Origin: Clostridia bacterium | GTDB taxonomy: Bacteria; Bacillota; Clostridia; Oscillospirales; Acutalibacteraceae | Direction of reading: 5' to 3' | DNA length: 64,000 nt | NCBI GenBank assembly: GCA_017428625.1 | Contig: JAFRQM010000049.1 | Coordinates: 157,399-221,398 of the forward strand | Shown: one piece after another, positions 42,769 to 52,024 of the stretch | How the letters are laid out: each line of letters begins with the position of its first letter | How positions within the stretch are numbered: the first letter of the stretch is position 1 | The notes under the pieces: generated by a model | The model's input: the letters and a program-made list of their open reading frames with translations, nothing else | What the model was told of the DNA's origin: nothing | The model's database searches: none | Made by a program: the position numbers and the translations under genes

Positions 42769-43830
42769 ATGTTCGGAATCAACATAGGCATAGATTTAGG
42801 CACAACATCAATAGTCATTTATGTTGAGGGCAGGGGCATTGTTTTATCCGAACCATCCGCGGCGGCTTATGATTCTTCAACAGGCAGACTGATTGCGGTC
42901 GGTAAAAGGGCTTATGAAATGTTCGGCAGAACGCCCGAATCAATCAAGGTTATCAAACCGCTTAAAAACGGCGTTGTTTCCGATTTTACGGCTACCAGAC
43001 ATATTCTTAAATATTTTTTGCAGAAGATTTGCAGAAATATGGTATTCAAACCCAACATTGTTGTCTGTGTTCCGTCAAGTGTGACCAACCTTGAAAAAAG
43101 AACAATACTTGAACTTGTAATTTCTTCCGGAGCAGGAAGGGCTTGTTTGATAGAAGAACCTCTTGCCGCAGCGCTCGGCGCAGGGCTCAGAAGTGATAAA
43201 CCGATGGGAACAATGGTTGTTGACATCGGCGGCGGAACAACAGATGTTGCCATTATGACTATGGGCAGCATATCTGTTTCACAATCAATCAAATGTGCCG
43301 GCAATTCTTTCGATGAAGCAATTATGCGCCAGGTTAAAAATGAAAGAGATATTCTTATCGGTGAAAGAACAGCCGAAAACATAAAAAAGCAGATTGGTTG
43401 TGCTAAACTTCGTGAAGATGAACTCGGTCTGACGGTAAAAGGCAAACATTACATTACCGGAATGCCTGTCAGTTTTGAACTGACTTCAACCGAAGTGTTT
43501 CTTGCAATGAGGCAGAATCTTGAACTGATTGCAGAAACAGTAAGCGGAGTCTTACAGCAGACTCTGCCCGAACTTGCCGCAGATGTTTTCACAACCGGAA
43601 TTTATCTTACAGGCGGCGGAGCGCTTATAGACGGTTTTGACAAAATGATTGAAGAAAAAACAGGTGTTAAAACTTTTGTTGCGCTTGACCCTCTTAATTG
43701 TGTGGCAATGGGTATAGGCACAACTCTTAAAAACCCCGGCATTCTTTTTGATAATGGAGAAACGTTTAAAACAGGCGACCAGATTGGAGATATCAAATCC
43801 GATATTGATAAGGAGGATACTTTAATATGA
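42769..43830 (+). CDS. MreB/Mbl-family rod-shape actin homologue
   Basis: A 353-residue actin-fold protein starting MFGINIGIDLGTTSIVIYVEG at 42769. VVDIGGGTTDVAIM (phosphate-2), AGNSFDEAIMRQVK and YLTGGGALIDGFDKM (adenosine) are seen. It directs lateral wall synthesis. SD is weak (GAAGGTGAAG). It overlaps the GDPD gene by 4 bp. mreC and mreD do not follow, so it is probably a secondary MreB, of Mbl type. Confidence 0.9.
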   Translation: MFGINIGIDLGTTSIVIYVEGRGIVLSEPSAAAYDSSTGRLIAVGKRAYEMFGRTPESIKVIKPLKNGVVSDFTATRHILKYFLQKICRNMVFKPNIVVCVPSSVTNLEKRTILELVISSGAGRACLIEEPLAAALGAGLRSDKPMGTMVVDIGGGTTDVAIMTMGSISVSQSIKCAGNSFDEAIMRQVKNERDILIGERTAENIKKQIGCAKLREDELGLTVKGKHYITGMPVSFELTSTEVFLAMRQNLELIAETVSGVLQQTLPELAADVFTTGIYLTGGGALIDGFDKMIEEKTGVKTFVALDPLNCVAMGIGTTLKNPGILFDNGETFKTGDQIGDIKSDIDKEDTLI

Positions 43831-44561
43831 CAAAAATAATTGCTCACAGGGGTGCTAACAGATATGCGCCACAAAACACAATGCCTGCGTTCAACAAAGC
43901 GATCGAACTCGGTATTGACGGCTTTGAAAACGATGTTCATCTCACAAAAGACGGTCAGATAGTAATATGCCATAATTATACTGTTGATGCGACATCAGAC
44001 GGAACGGGCACAATTACCGAAATGACTTTTGAAGAACTCCGGGCGCTTGACTTCGGCTCATATTTCTGCTCTGATTTCAAAGGCACAAAAATCCCTCTTC
44101 TCAGCGAGTTTTTTGAAATCTGTAAAGGAATTGAGATTATTAATGTTGAAATAAAAACACCGAAAAAGCCTTGCAATATTGTAAGCGCTACCGTTGACCT
44201 CGCGAGAAAATATAGGCTTGATAAAAATCTTCTGATTTCAAGTTTTTCTCCCGACATTGTAAAAGAATGCAAAGAGTATGCTCCCGACATTAAAACCGGA
44301 ATGCTTTATGACAGAAACGAGAAGACTTATGACGAAATAAGCAAAGACCCTGTTGCCTATTGCAAAGCGCTTGGTTGTGATGCTGTTCACCCGATGTTTC
44401 AGGATGTTGACGAAAATTATATCAAAGAATTCCACGCCGCAGGTATGGCAGTCAATCCCTGGACTGTTGACAATCCTCAGGATATTGTCAATCTGCGTGA
44501 CTGGGGTTGTGATTCAGTCATAACAAATGTGCCCGATATAGCGGCAAGTTTTTTAAGATAA
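43827..44561 (+). CDS. Glycerophosphodiester phosphodiesterase (1)
   Basis: A 244-residue GDPD-family TIM barrel hydrolysing glycerophosphodiesters to glycerol-3-phosphate and an alcohol. IAHRGANRYAPQNT has the catalytic His-Arg, FENDVHLTKDG the metal Glu/Asp pair, and INVEIKTP the third Glu. Two oddities: the usual PENT is PQNT, and the usual HD is HN (ICHNYTVD). Both are shared with the paralogue at 48032. Overlaps the MreB-family gene by 4 bp (ATGA). Confidence 0.9.
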   Translation: MTKIIAHRGANRYAPQNTMPAFNKAIELGIDGFENDVHLTKDGQIVICHNYTVDATSDGTGTITEMTFEELRALDFGSYFCSDFKGTKIPLLSEFFEICKGIEIINVEIKTPKKPCNIVSATVDLARKYRLDKNLLISSFSPDIVKECKEYAPDIKTGMLYDRNEKTYDEISKDPVAYCKALGCDAVHPMFQDVDENYIKEFHAAGMAVNPWTVDNPQDIVNLRDWGCDSVITNVPDIAASFLR

Positions 44562-44584
44562 AAACTTTTTATGTTGAAATAATT

Positions 44585-44621
44585 AACAACGGAACGGTCT
44601 GAAAACCGTTCCGTTGTTTTT
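44585..44621. terminator. Bidirectional terminator
   Basis: A 14-bp perfect stem AACAACGGAACGGT / ACCGTTCCGTTGTT, loop CTGAAA, followed by TTT; A/T tracts on both sides. Confidence 0.85.
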
Positions 44622-44633
44622 ATAAATGCCTCA

Positions 44634-47600
44634 TTATTTTTTGATAAACTTTGAAAGAAATTCGGCGCGTTTATCACCGAAAATATCGGTAATCTGCCTG
44701 CCTCTCGCTTCCTTGTCTCCGTATTTATACCAGGAAGTTTCAGGCGGTAATTTCTTATAAACAAGTTTTTCAACGGCAAGGGGACTGGCTTTATGTTTCT
44801 GTTTTGCCGAAGGTCTGAAATCGCACTCTCTTTTTTCGAGAGAATCATACAGTTCACAAGCCGGCTCAAATTTATGGTTTTCGCAATCGGCTGCAGCGGC
44901 AAGAACATAAACAAAGGGGCTTTGAAGAATAATAAAACTGACTGCCTTTTCGGGTATGTCAAATGTAAACCTGAAGAGATACAACGGTTCATCAATTACA
45001 TCGCCATCAGGATTGTGGGTATGAGTTGCTTCAAAAGCAACATTTTCTTTTTTGACAAATCCAGTTTCGCCGAGAGCATACAAATCCCAGGCGCCGATTT
45101 TATCTTTGCTGCACGGAACGGTTTTTTCAGCGTAAACGCCGTCAAAAACCACTTTGAGTTTTGATTGTTTTGTGCACAGGCAAAGAAGGTGAAGTCTTCT
45201 GCTGCCGTCCGGTAAAACTCTTGCTTTATTTTCACTGAAAACCGCGTCAAATCCGGTTTTTTTGACAGGGAACACGGCGCCGCCCGAAGAAATACGGTCG
45301 GGTATTATTTCAAACGGAATTGATATTCCGTCGGGAATTGATGTTTCGGTTTCTTTTCCGTTTTCGGTAATTACTATTGCGTTGTAAGGCAGTTCTATGG
45401 ATTTTGTAATATATTGATTGTTTATGTCAATATGCTTAGGCGTAAGAGCAAATGATTTAAGGCAGTTTGCGCCTATGTCAAAAACAAGTTCTCCGTTATC
45501 AACTACAGCTTCGCTTTCTGTTTCTTCGATGCCGTTTATTTCTTCGGCGAATTCAATGCCTTCACCAATTCTGAAACGGACATCTGTTTTGTTTTCGCCC
45601 TCTGTTTCATTGAATCTGACAACAATCTTCTCACTGTTTTCGGCAAGTTTTATTGCGCGTATAACAACATTGTCTTCATTTATTCCGGCAAACGAACAGT
45701 TTTTGACAATACTTCCTTTGTGTGAGTCTGTTTCAAATACAGCAAGCGGCTGGTTGAATTCTTCGGCATAACGCACACTGCCGGTCTTGTAATCGCCCTT
45801 ATGAGGATAAAGACCGAAAGAAAACCTGTTAAGACCGAAATCCATAAGATGCTGCGAACACTCCCATCTGAAACTGCCGTTAGGAGTGTGAATACAGGTT
45901 AAACGCAGCAGGTCGTCTGCGGGTTTATCCCAACCGGTTTTTGAATCGCTGAAAACAGATAAACCGAATTTACCGCTTTTATCCGTAATGTCGGCGAAAG
46001 CCTGAGCGGGAACTTCATAAACCTTTTCGGTATTGTTGCCTCTGTTGATACATCCAAGACCTATGTCATAAACAGCATCGGGATTTTTTGCCCTTGAATT
46101 AAACACCGCTTTAAGCAAAGTGGCAGAGGATCGCCAGTCGATTTCATTATAAACTTTCACATATTGAGCGCTTTCATCAAGACTGATAATCTGAGAGAAA
46201 CTGGTTTCGCCGCTTGTTTTGGTTATTCTGAAAGCGATTCTTGCGGGGCCGTTCTCAATTAATTCAATGCTTTTGATTTTCGGAAATTCACGAACAGGTC
46301 TGATAATATCATTATATTTGATTTCCCAGGCGGGCCAAAAAGTGTATGCAAGGTTGTCAATCATCGCAAATCTAACCGGTGAAGCAAGAGCGTCTGTATT
46401 ATTGCTTTTATCAATCAGATGGCTGATATCACCGTTTGCGTTAATTGTTATTTTCAGATACTTATTTTCAAATGTGTTATCTTTAACAGATAAAGATGAT
46501 TTGAGAGAACACTCTTCATCGGAAGGGCGGATGTCATATATACTTATTCCGAAAGGCGGAACAACGGCACTGAAAATAACTTGCATTTTGCCGTTTTTGC
46601 AGAATATAACCTGTGATAAAACTTCATTGCCGTCTCTGTCATATACTTTTGCGAATTTGTTTTCCGCTTTACAGCTGACGGTTGCTTTGACAGATTCTTT
46701 TCTTAACCATTGAAGGGGGTTGCTTACTGCAACGGCAACACCTTCGCAGAATGATGTGTCAATATCGGCACAGACTGCACCGACAGCCGAGGAATATTCA
46801 CCTGCAAACATATTCATTGAAACGGCGTAGTCGTTCCAGTTCTTTTTATAACACTCCATAATGGATGTGCCTGTAATATCGTCGTGAAACTGATGGGCTA
46901 TAACTCTTTTCCACGCCTTTTCAAATGCATCGCGAGGGTAAGGATAATTTCGCAACAGATTTGCCGCAACAGCGGCTTTCTCGGCTGCGTCGGCGAGTTT
47001 TTCATTTTTTCTGTTCCATCTTTTGCCGATTGCTCTTGATGTGTAACTGCCCGTGCCGTGTTCGGTCATCAGAAGTTCGCCGTGCCATTCAGGCAGTTTT
47101 GACTTTTTATCATCCGGGAGTGATGAAAGGTCATCAAATATACGGGAGGATGATACAGATAAAACTTTTATGTCCGATTTGTCATTTTTACTTATGTCAT
47201 CACAAAGGTTTTTAACAGATATTTCAGAGGGAGCGCCTCCTCTGTCGCCTGCGCCGTGATAAAGATAAGTCCAGGGTAAATCATATTTTGAAATATTATC
47301 GTTTAATTTGTCTGTGCACTCTTTATTGTTCCTTACACAGGGAAATGTGCGGACATAATCACCCGGTTTAAGCGCGGCAAAAATATAATTACCGTCATTG
47401 CCATACCATTTTCCCAAATCAAAAGGCACTCCGTTCGCGCTTCCCCACGAAAGTTTGCCGGTTGTGAAACCTTTAAGACCGCAGTGTGCGGCAACTGAGG
47501 GCAGTGCTGCGCCGAAACCGAAGCAGTCGGGCAGATAAATGTCGTTGCTTGTTTTGCCGAATCTGTTTTTGAAATACTCAGTGCCGTAAAGAATGTTGCG

Positions 47601-47900
47601 AATCAGGGCTTCAGGCGAAGGAACATTAACATCGCCGTTTTCATAACAGCTCCCGGCAGGGCACCATCTTCCTTCTGCAACATATTTTTTTATTTTCTCA
47701 AATGCCTCGGGGTAGTATTCTTCAATCAGTTCATATCGGCAGCTGCCTTCAAAACTGAATTTATAATCGGGATATTTTTCAAACAGAGAAAAATTGCGTT
47801 CAAATGTTTCGGGAAGATAACGGCGGATTGTATTCGGAAGAGTCCATAGCCAGGTTGTGTCAAGATGCGCTGTTGCAGAAATGTATATTCTTTTCTCCAT
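44634..47900 (-). CDS. GH38 mannosidase-like enzyme (3), lacking the N-terminal accessory domain
   Basis: A 1088-residue protein that starts directly in the catalytic barrel: HLDTTWLW with His12/Asp14, then YLPDCFGFGAALP with predicted nucleophile Asp125, GAGDRGGAP in place of the usual GHGDGGGGP, and HQFHDDITGTSI. A long beta-rich region follows; the final ~250 residues have no counterpart I recognise. Domain order differs from the two other GH38 copies in this window. SD AAGGAG. Specificity may differ from alpha-mannose. Confidence 0.85.
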   Translation of the reverse strand: MEKRIYISATAHLDTTWLWTLPNTIRRYLPETFERNFSLFEKYPDYKFSFEGSCRYELIEEYYPEAFEKIKKYVAEGRWCPAGSCYENGDVNVPSPEALIRNILYGTEYFKNRFGKTSNDIYLPDCFGFGAALPSVAAHCGLKGFTTGKLSWGSANGVPFDLGKWYGNDGNYIFAALKPGDYVRTFPCVRNNKECTDKLNDNISKYDLPWTYLYHGAGDRGGAPSEISVKNLCDDISKNDKSDIKVLSVSSSRIFDDLSSLPDDKKSKLPEWHGELLMTEHGTGSYTSRAIGKRWNRKNEKLADAAEKAAVAANLLRNYPYPRDAFEKAWKRVIAHQFHDDITGTSIMECYKKNWNDYAVSMNMFAGEYSSAVGAVCADIDTSFCEGVAVAVSNPLQWLRKESVKATVSCKAENKFAKVYDRDGNEVLSQVIFCKNGKMQVIFSAVVPPFGISIYDIRPSDEECSLKSSLSVKDNTFENKYLKITINANGDISHLIDKSNNTDALASPVRFAMIDNLAYTFWPAWEIKYNDIIRPVREFPKIKSIELIENGPARIAFRITKTSGETSFSQIISLDESAQYVKVYNEIDWRSSATLLKAVFNSRAKNPDAVYDIGLGCINRGNNTEKVYEVPAQAFADITDKSGKFGLSVFSDSKTGWDKPADDLLRLTCIHTPNGSFRWECSQHLMDFGLNRFSFGLYPHKGDYKTGSVRYAEEFNQPLAVFETDSHKGSIVKNCSFAGINEDNVVIRAIKLAENSEKIVVRFNETEGENKTDVRFRIGEGIEFAEEINGIEETESEAVVDNGELVFDIGANCLKSFALTPKHIDINNQYITKSIELPYNAIVITENGKETETSIPDGISIPFEIIPDRISSGGAVFPVKKTGFDAVFSENKARVLPDGSRRLHLLCLCTKQSKLKVVFDGVYAEKTVPCSKDKIGAWDLYALGETGFVKKENVAFEATHTHNPDGDVIDEPLYLFRFTFDIPEKAVSFIILQSPFVYVLAAAADCENHKFEPACELYDSLEKRECDFRPSAKQKHKASPLAVEKLVYKKLPPETSWYKYGDKEARGRQITDIFGDKRAEFLSKFIKK

Positions 47901-47974
47901 ATACTGACTCCTTAATTAGTTTTATCATTGACATACTATCATAAATCAATAAGATACTGCAACAGAATTATTTG

Positions 47975-48002
47975 TTGAATATTTAAAATAATATGGTAAA
48001 AT
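47975..48002 (+). promoter_or_regulatory. Candidate promoter of GDPD (2)
   Basis: TTGAAT, 16-bp spacer, TAAAAT, 29 bp before the ATG. Confidence 0.5.
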
Positions 48003-48031
48003 ATTTTTAAGATAATCAAGGAGGTTAAAAT

Positions 48032-48787
48032 ATGGTTTGCAAGGTTATTTCTCACCGCGGCGCAAACAAACACGCACCTCAGAACACATTACCCGCGTTT
48101 AAAAAATCAACAGAAATTGTTGTTGACGGTTTTGAAACGGACATTCATGTTACAAAAGACGGAGAACCTGTTGTTTGCCACAATTATACAATAGATGAAA
48201 CTTCCGACGGCAAAGGTCTTATTGCCGAAATGACGCTTGAGGAACTGAGAAAATATGATTTCGGTTCTTACTTTTCAGATGATTTCAAAGGAACAAAAAT
48301 ACCCACTCTCGAGGAATTTCTGACGCTTTGTGAAGGTGCGGATATTGAAATACTGAACATAGAACTTAAATCACCTAAACAGGGCGAAACCGGTATAGTT
48401 CAGAAAACAATTGAAGCGGTCAAGGCTCACGGTCTTTTTGATAAACTGATTATTTCAAGTTTTGACGCGAATCTTCTTGTTGAAGCAAAACAGATTGATT
48501 CCGCCTGCAAAACGGGTTTGCTTTATTCTCTGCAGACTTTTTCAAGCGCAAAAGTGTTTTTTATGCCCGTAACATACGCTTCGTCAATTAAAGCCGACGC
48601 TTTGCACCCGCACTTTATTCATGTAACGCCCTGCTATGTTTTGCGTGCACATAAAAATGGAATCAAAGTAAATGTATGGACTGTTGATAAAGCAATGCTG
48701 ACCAAATATCTGCTTTTATGCGGAGTTGACGGAATAATAACAAACATTCCCGAAATGGTTAAGAGTGTTATAAAAAAACGAAAATAA
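48032..48787 (+). CDS. Glycerophosphodiester phosphodiesterase (2)
   Basis: A 251-residue paralogue of the enzyme at 43827. ISHRGANKHAPQNT, FETDIHVTKDG, VCHNYTIDETSDG and LNIELKSP match it nearly position by position, including PQNT and HN. Its end has an extra hydrophobic part (AKVFFMPVTYASS). AAGGAGG precedes the ATG. The two copies flank the third GH38 gene. Confidence 0.9.
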   Translation: MVCKVISHRGANKHAPQNTLPAFKKSTEIVVDGFETDIHVTKDGEPVVCHNYTIDETSDGKGLIAEMTLEELRKYDFGSYFSDDFKGTKIPTLEEFLTLCEGADIEILNIELKSPKQGETGIVQKTIEAVKAHGLFDKLIISSFDANLLVEAKQIDSACKTGLLYSLQTFSSAKVFFMPVTYASSIKADALHPHFIHVTPCYVLRAHKNGIKVNVWTVDKAMLTKYLLLCGVDGIITNIPEMVKSVIKKRK

Positions 48788-48793
48788 AAGAAA

Positions 48794-48828
48794 ATGCCGT
48801 GATGAAAAACATCAACGGCATATTTTTT
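48794..48828. terminator. Terminator between convergent genes
   Basis: ATGCCGTGATG-AAAAA-CATCAACGGCAT (one bulge) followed by ATTTTTTAT. Confidence 0.83.
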
Positions 48829-49777
48829 ATTTCCATACGCAATTCTGAGGTTTTCCGTCCAGAAATGCTTTGAGATTATCTGTCAATATGTTAATAAGCC
48901 TCTCACGACATTCAAACCCTGCCCAGGCTATGTGAGGGGTAATAAAGCAGTTTTTGCATCCCACAAGGGGGTTGCCGGGCAGAGGCGGTTCGGCAGAGAG
49001 AACATCAAGCCCGGCACCGGCAATTTCACCTTTATTAAGAGCATCCGCAAGAGCCTGCTCATCAATGGCGGGACCTCTTGATGTGTTGATTAAAAACGCA
49101 GTTTTTTTCATTTTTCCGAGGAATTCTTTATTTACCATTTTTTCGGTTGCGGGTGTCAGGGGAGTATGAATACTGACAAAATCGCTTTTTGAAAGCAATT
49201 CATCAATGCCGACATATTCAACTGATTTATATTGCGATGGGTGCGTGGTGAACGCCAAAACCTTCATTCCGAAAGCCTCGGCAATGTCTGCCACTCTTTT
49301 GCCGATTTTGCCCATGCCGATTATGCCTATTGTTTTACCGTCAATTTCTGTTAAATCCGTTTTCCAGAAACTGAAATCTTTACTGTTTGTCCATTCAAGG
49401 TTATGCACAGCTTCACTGTGCAGACTTACCCGATTGCAGAATTCAAGAATAAACGCAAAAACAAGCTGTGCCACAGCGTTTGTGCTGTATGAAGGAATGT
49501 TGCAGACGGGTATGTTTTTTTCTTTGCAATAATCAATGTCAACAACATTGTAACCGGTGCTTAAAAGGCCGATATATTTGATATCCGGTAATTTTTCAAG
49601 CATATTTTTCCGCAGCGGAGTTTTGTTTGTAAGAACTATTTCCGCTCCTTTGCATCTTTCATAAATCAGTTCAGGCGAAGTCCGGTCATAAATAGTAAAA
49701 TCACAGAGTTTTTTAAGTTCATCCCAGTTTAAATCACCCGGATTGGTGGTGTATCCGTCAAGAATTACTGCTTTCAT
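48827..49777 (-). CDS. D-2-hydroxyacid dehydrogenase
   Basis: A 316-residue NAD-dependent enzyme. IGIIGMGKIGKRVADIAEAFG is the nucleotide motif; INTSRGPAIDE (Arg), GLDVLSAEPPLP (Glu) and FITPHIAWAG (His) form the catalytic triad. It resembles hydroxypyruvate/glycerate dehydrogenases, so it could supply or consume glycerate used by the kinase at 15470 (inference). GGAGGTG precedes the ATG. Confidence 0.88.
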   Translation of the reverse strand: MKAVILDGYTTNPGDLNWDELKKLCDFTIYDRTSPELIYERCKGAEIVLTNKTPLRKNMLEKLPDIKYIGLLSTGYNVVDIDYCKEKNIPVCNIPSYSTNAVAQLVFAFILEFCNRVSLHSEAVHNLEWTNSKDFSFWKTDLTEIDGKTIGIIGMGKIGKRVADIAEAFGMKVLAFTTHPSQYKSVEYVGIDELLSKSDFVSIHTPLTPATEKMVNKEFLGKMKKTAFLINTSRGPAIDEQALADALNKGEIAGAGLDVLSAEPPLPGNPLVGCKNCFITPHIAWAGFECRERLINILTDNLKAFLDGKPQNCVWK

Positions 49778-49854
49778 TTTTTCACCTCCGAAAATATGTA
49801 AATATTCTATATCAAATCTTCAAAAAAATAAAGACCTTAAATAACTATATTTGC

Positions 49855-49883
49855 TTGACCTATTTAATAATTTATTATAAAAT
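49855..49883 (+). promoter_or_regulatory. Promoter of the nine-gene unit
   Basis: TTGACC, 17-bp spacer, TAAAAT, 32 bp before the TTG start. Confidence 0.7.
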
Positions 49884-49914
49884 ATTAAATATATGTGCAG
49901 AAAGGAGGGACGGA

Positions 49915-50751
49915 TTGAATAAATATAAAATCAAAAAAAAGTATCTTCTTTTTATCGGTCTTACTCTGATTGCTTTAGGTTTTTTTCTGACTGTTGTTCT
50001 GATATCCAGAAGATATGAAGCGCTGTGGTTCTGGTATGAAGATTTGAAGCAGAAACTTACAGACCTTGAAGAATATATAATGAATCTAAACAGGTATTGG
50101 CAGTTTATAGGCGCCATTCTTCTTCTATATATTATTAAGAGTTTTTTTCCGATTTATTTCACTTCCACCCTCTGTCTTATTTCAGGTGTTTTTCTACCTA
50201 TCTGGATAGCAATTCCCGTAAACACTGTTGGGGTAGGTCTGCAGATGACCATAAAGTATTTCTGGGGGAAAAGGTTCGGCGCAGGGTATTCGTGGAAACT
50301 TATTCAAAAAAACGAAACGCTTTCCAAACTGTTCAAATCAAGCGGTAAGGGCAATCCGGGATTATTGTTTTCCATAAGGCTTGTTCCGAGCACTCCGGTC
50401 AATACAATTTCGGCAATTTACGGCTCTTTCGATTTCGGTTACAAAAAGTTTTTGCTGTTGTCGCTTGCCGGATTTTTTCCGAAACTTATAACATTTACAT
50501 TTACCGGTAAAAATATGTATGATCCTCTCTCGGCAGGCTTTCTTGTTCCGATTATTATTCTGTTATTCCTTACGGGCTTCACTTTTTTGAGTGCAAACGG
50601 GGCTTGGACTGTGGTTGAACAGATTATGAAATTATATAATGACAGCAAAGCAAAGCAAGCACTGCGTGAAAGCGCTGAACAAGATGAAATCATTTTCAAT
50701 GACGATGATAATAAAACAGAAGTGTATAAAGGAGATAACAACGATGATTAA
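49915..50751 (+). CDS. TVP38/TMEM64 (VTT-domain) membrane protein
   Basis: A 278-residue membrane protein. The start is TTG at 49915, because AAAGGAGGG lies 5 nt upstream and the longer frame begins within the promoter. Hydrophobic segments include YLLFIGLTLIALGFFLTVVL, FIGAILLLYIIKSFFPIYF, LCLISGVFLPIWIAI, FLLLSLAGFFPKLITF and VPIIILLFLTGFTFL. RLVPSTPVNTISAIYG fits the re-entrant VTT region. Family members affect lipid scrambling. A polar acidic tail ends the protein. Overlaps the next gene by 8 bp. Confidence 0.85.
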   Translation: MNKYKIKKKYLLFIGLTLIALGFFLTVVLISRRYEALWFWYEDLKQKLTDLEEYIMNLNRYWQFIGAILLLYIIKSFFPIYFTSTLCLISGVFLPIWIAIPVNTVGVGLQMTIKYFWGKRFGAGYSWKLIQKNETLSKLFKSSGKGNPGLLFSIRLVPSTPVNTISAIYGSFDFGYKKFLLLSLAGFFPKLITFTFTGKNMYDPLSAGFLVPIIILLFLTGFTFLSANGAWTVVEQIMKLYNDSKAKQALRESAEQDEIIFNDDDNKTEVYKGDNNDD

Positions 50752-52024
50752 TAACACGCTTTTAAGGCAGAATATAAAAAACAACTGCTACAATGATTTT
50801 TTCAATAAATTATACAGAGCCGAAGATATCGAAAAACAAAAAGACAGATACATCAGAGTTTCGAATTCTTATGATGAAATATTCGGCTCCGGTTGTGATG
50901 TTTCTGTTTTCAGCGCTCCGGGCAGAACAGAAGTGTGCGGCAATCACACAGATCATAATAAAGGCAGAGTTCTTGCCGCAAGCGTTAATCTTGATGCAAT
51001 AGCCGTTGCTGCATTTAATGATGACAATATTGTCCGCATTAAATCGGAAGGTTATAAAATGGATGTTGTTGACCTTTCGGAACTTGAACCCAAACCGGAA
51101 GAGATCGGCAAATCGGTGTCGCTTGTTCGAGGCGTCTGTGCCGAGTTTGTTCGCAGAGGTTATAAATTAAATGGCTTTAACGCTGCGACCGCTTCAGATG
51201 TTCTTTCCGGGTCGGGTGTTTCATCATCCGCCGCTTTTGAAGTTCTTGTGGGAAGTATAATTAATCATCTTTTCAATGACGGTTCAGTCAGCGCTGTTGA
51301 AATTGCACAGATAGCACAGAGAGCGGAAAATGTTTTTTTCGGTAAACCCTGCGGCCTTATGGATCAGATGGCGTGTTCGGTAGGAGGTTTTGTTGAAATT
51401 GATTTTAAAAACCCCGACAAACCGATTATTGAAAAAGTTGATTTTGATTTTGCTAACTGCGGCCACAGCCTTTGCATTGTCAATACAGGCGGAAGCCATT
51501 CCGACCTTACCGATGATTATGCTGCTGTTCGTAAAGAAATGGAGCATGTTGCATCCTGCCTCGGCGCATCTGTTCTCAGAGAAACAGACAAAGACAGTTT
51601 TACCAAAAACATTCCCGAAATCCGTAAAACCTGCGGCGACAGAGCGGTTCTGAGAGCAATGCATTTTTATGCTGACAATGAGCGTGTTCTTCAGGAGTCA
51701 TCGGCACTTAAAGACGGTGATTTTGAAAAGTTCAAGTCACTTGTAATTGAAAGCGGACACTCTTCATATATGTATAATCAAAATGTTTTTACATGTTCAG
51801 ACCCTGTAAATCAGCCTGTAAGCCTCGGACTTGCTCTGTGCGATAAAATACTCAAGGGCAAAGGGGCATGGAGAGTTCACGGCGGCGGTTTTGCAGGCAC
51901 AATTCAAGCTTTTGTTCCCGATGAATGCCTTGAAGAATTCAAAACGGTTATTAAAAATGTTTTCGGTGAAAAATCCTGCTATGTTCTCAGCGTCAGACCT
52001 GTGGGCGGTGTTAAAGTTATATGA
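50744..52024 (+). CDS. Galactokinase-like GHMP kinase
   Basis: A 426-residue GHMP kinase; the start at 50744 follows AAAGGAGAT. FSAPGRTEVCGNHTDHN is the galactokinase signature, but the sugar-contacting Glu of GEHTDYN is Asn67. LSGSGVSSSAAFEV is the ATP loop, GLMDQMAC holds the catalytic Asp207, and WRVHGGGFAGTI is motif 3. It phosphorylates galactose or a relative at C1. No galT or galE is near. Overlaps both neighbours, so it is in a tight operon. Confidence 0.85.
   Translation: MINNTLLRQNIKNNCYNDFFNKLYRAEDIEKQKDRYIRVSNSYDEIFGSGCDVSVFSAPGRTEVCGNHTDHNKGRVLAASVNLDAIAVAAFNDDNIVRIKSEGYKMDVVDLSELEPKPEEIGKSVSLVRGVCAEFVRRGYKLNGFNAATASDVLSGSGVSSSAAFEVLVGSIINHLFNDGSVSAVEIAQIAQRAENVFFGKPCGLMDQMACSVGGFVEIDFKNPDKPIIEKVDFDFANCGHSLCIVNTGGSHSDLTDDYAAVRKEMEHVASCLGASVLRETDKDSFTKNIPEIRKTCGDRAVLRAMHFYADNERVLQESSALKDGDFEKFKSLVIESGHSSYMYNQNVFTCSDPVNQPVSLGLALCDKILKGKGAWRVHGGGFAGTIQAFVPDECLEEFKTVIKNVFGEKSCYVLSVRPVGGVKVI

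Noticed and set aside
42912..43445. A 177-residue minus-strand open frame
   Set aside because: Antisense to the MreB-family gene; Ser/Ile-rich shadow without start signals.
44477..44995. A 172-residue minus-strand open frame spanning a gene junction
   Set aside because: It crosses the terminator at 44585-44621 and overlaps two well-supported genes in other frames.
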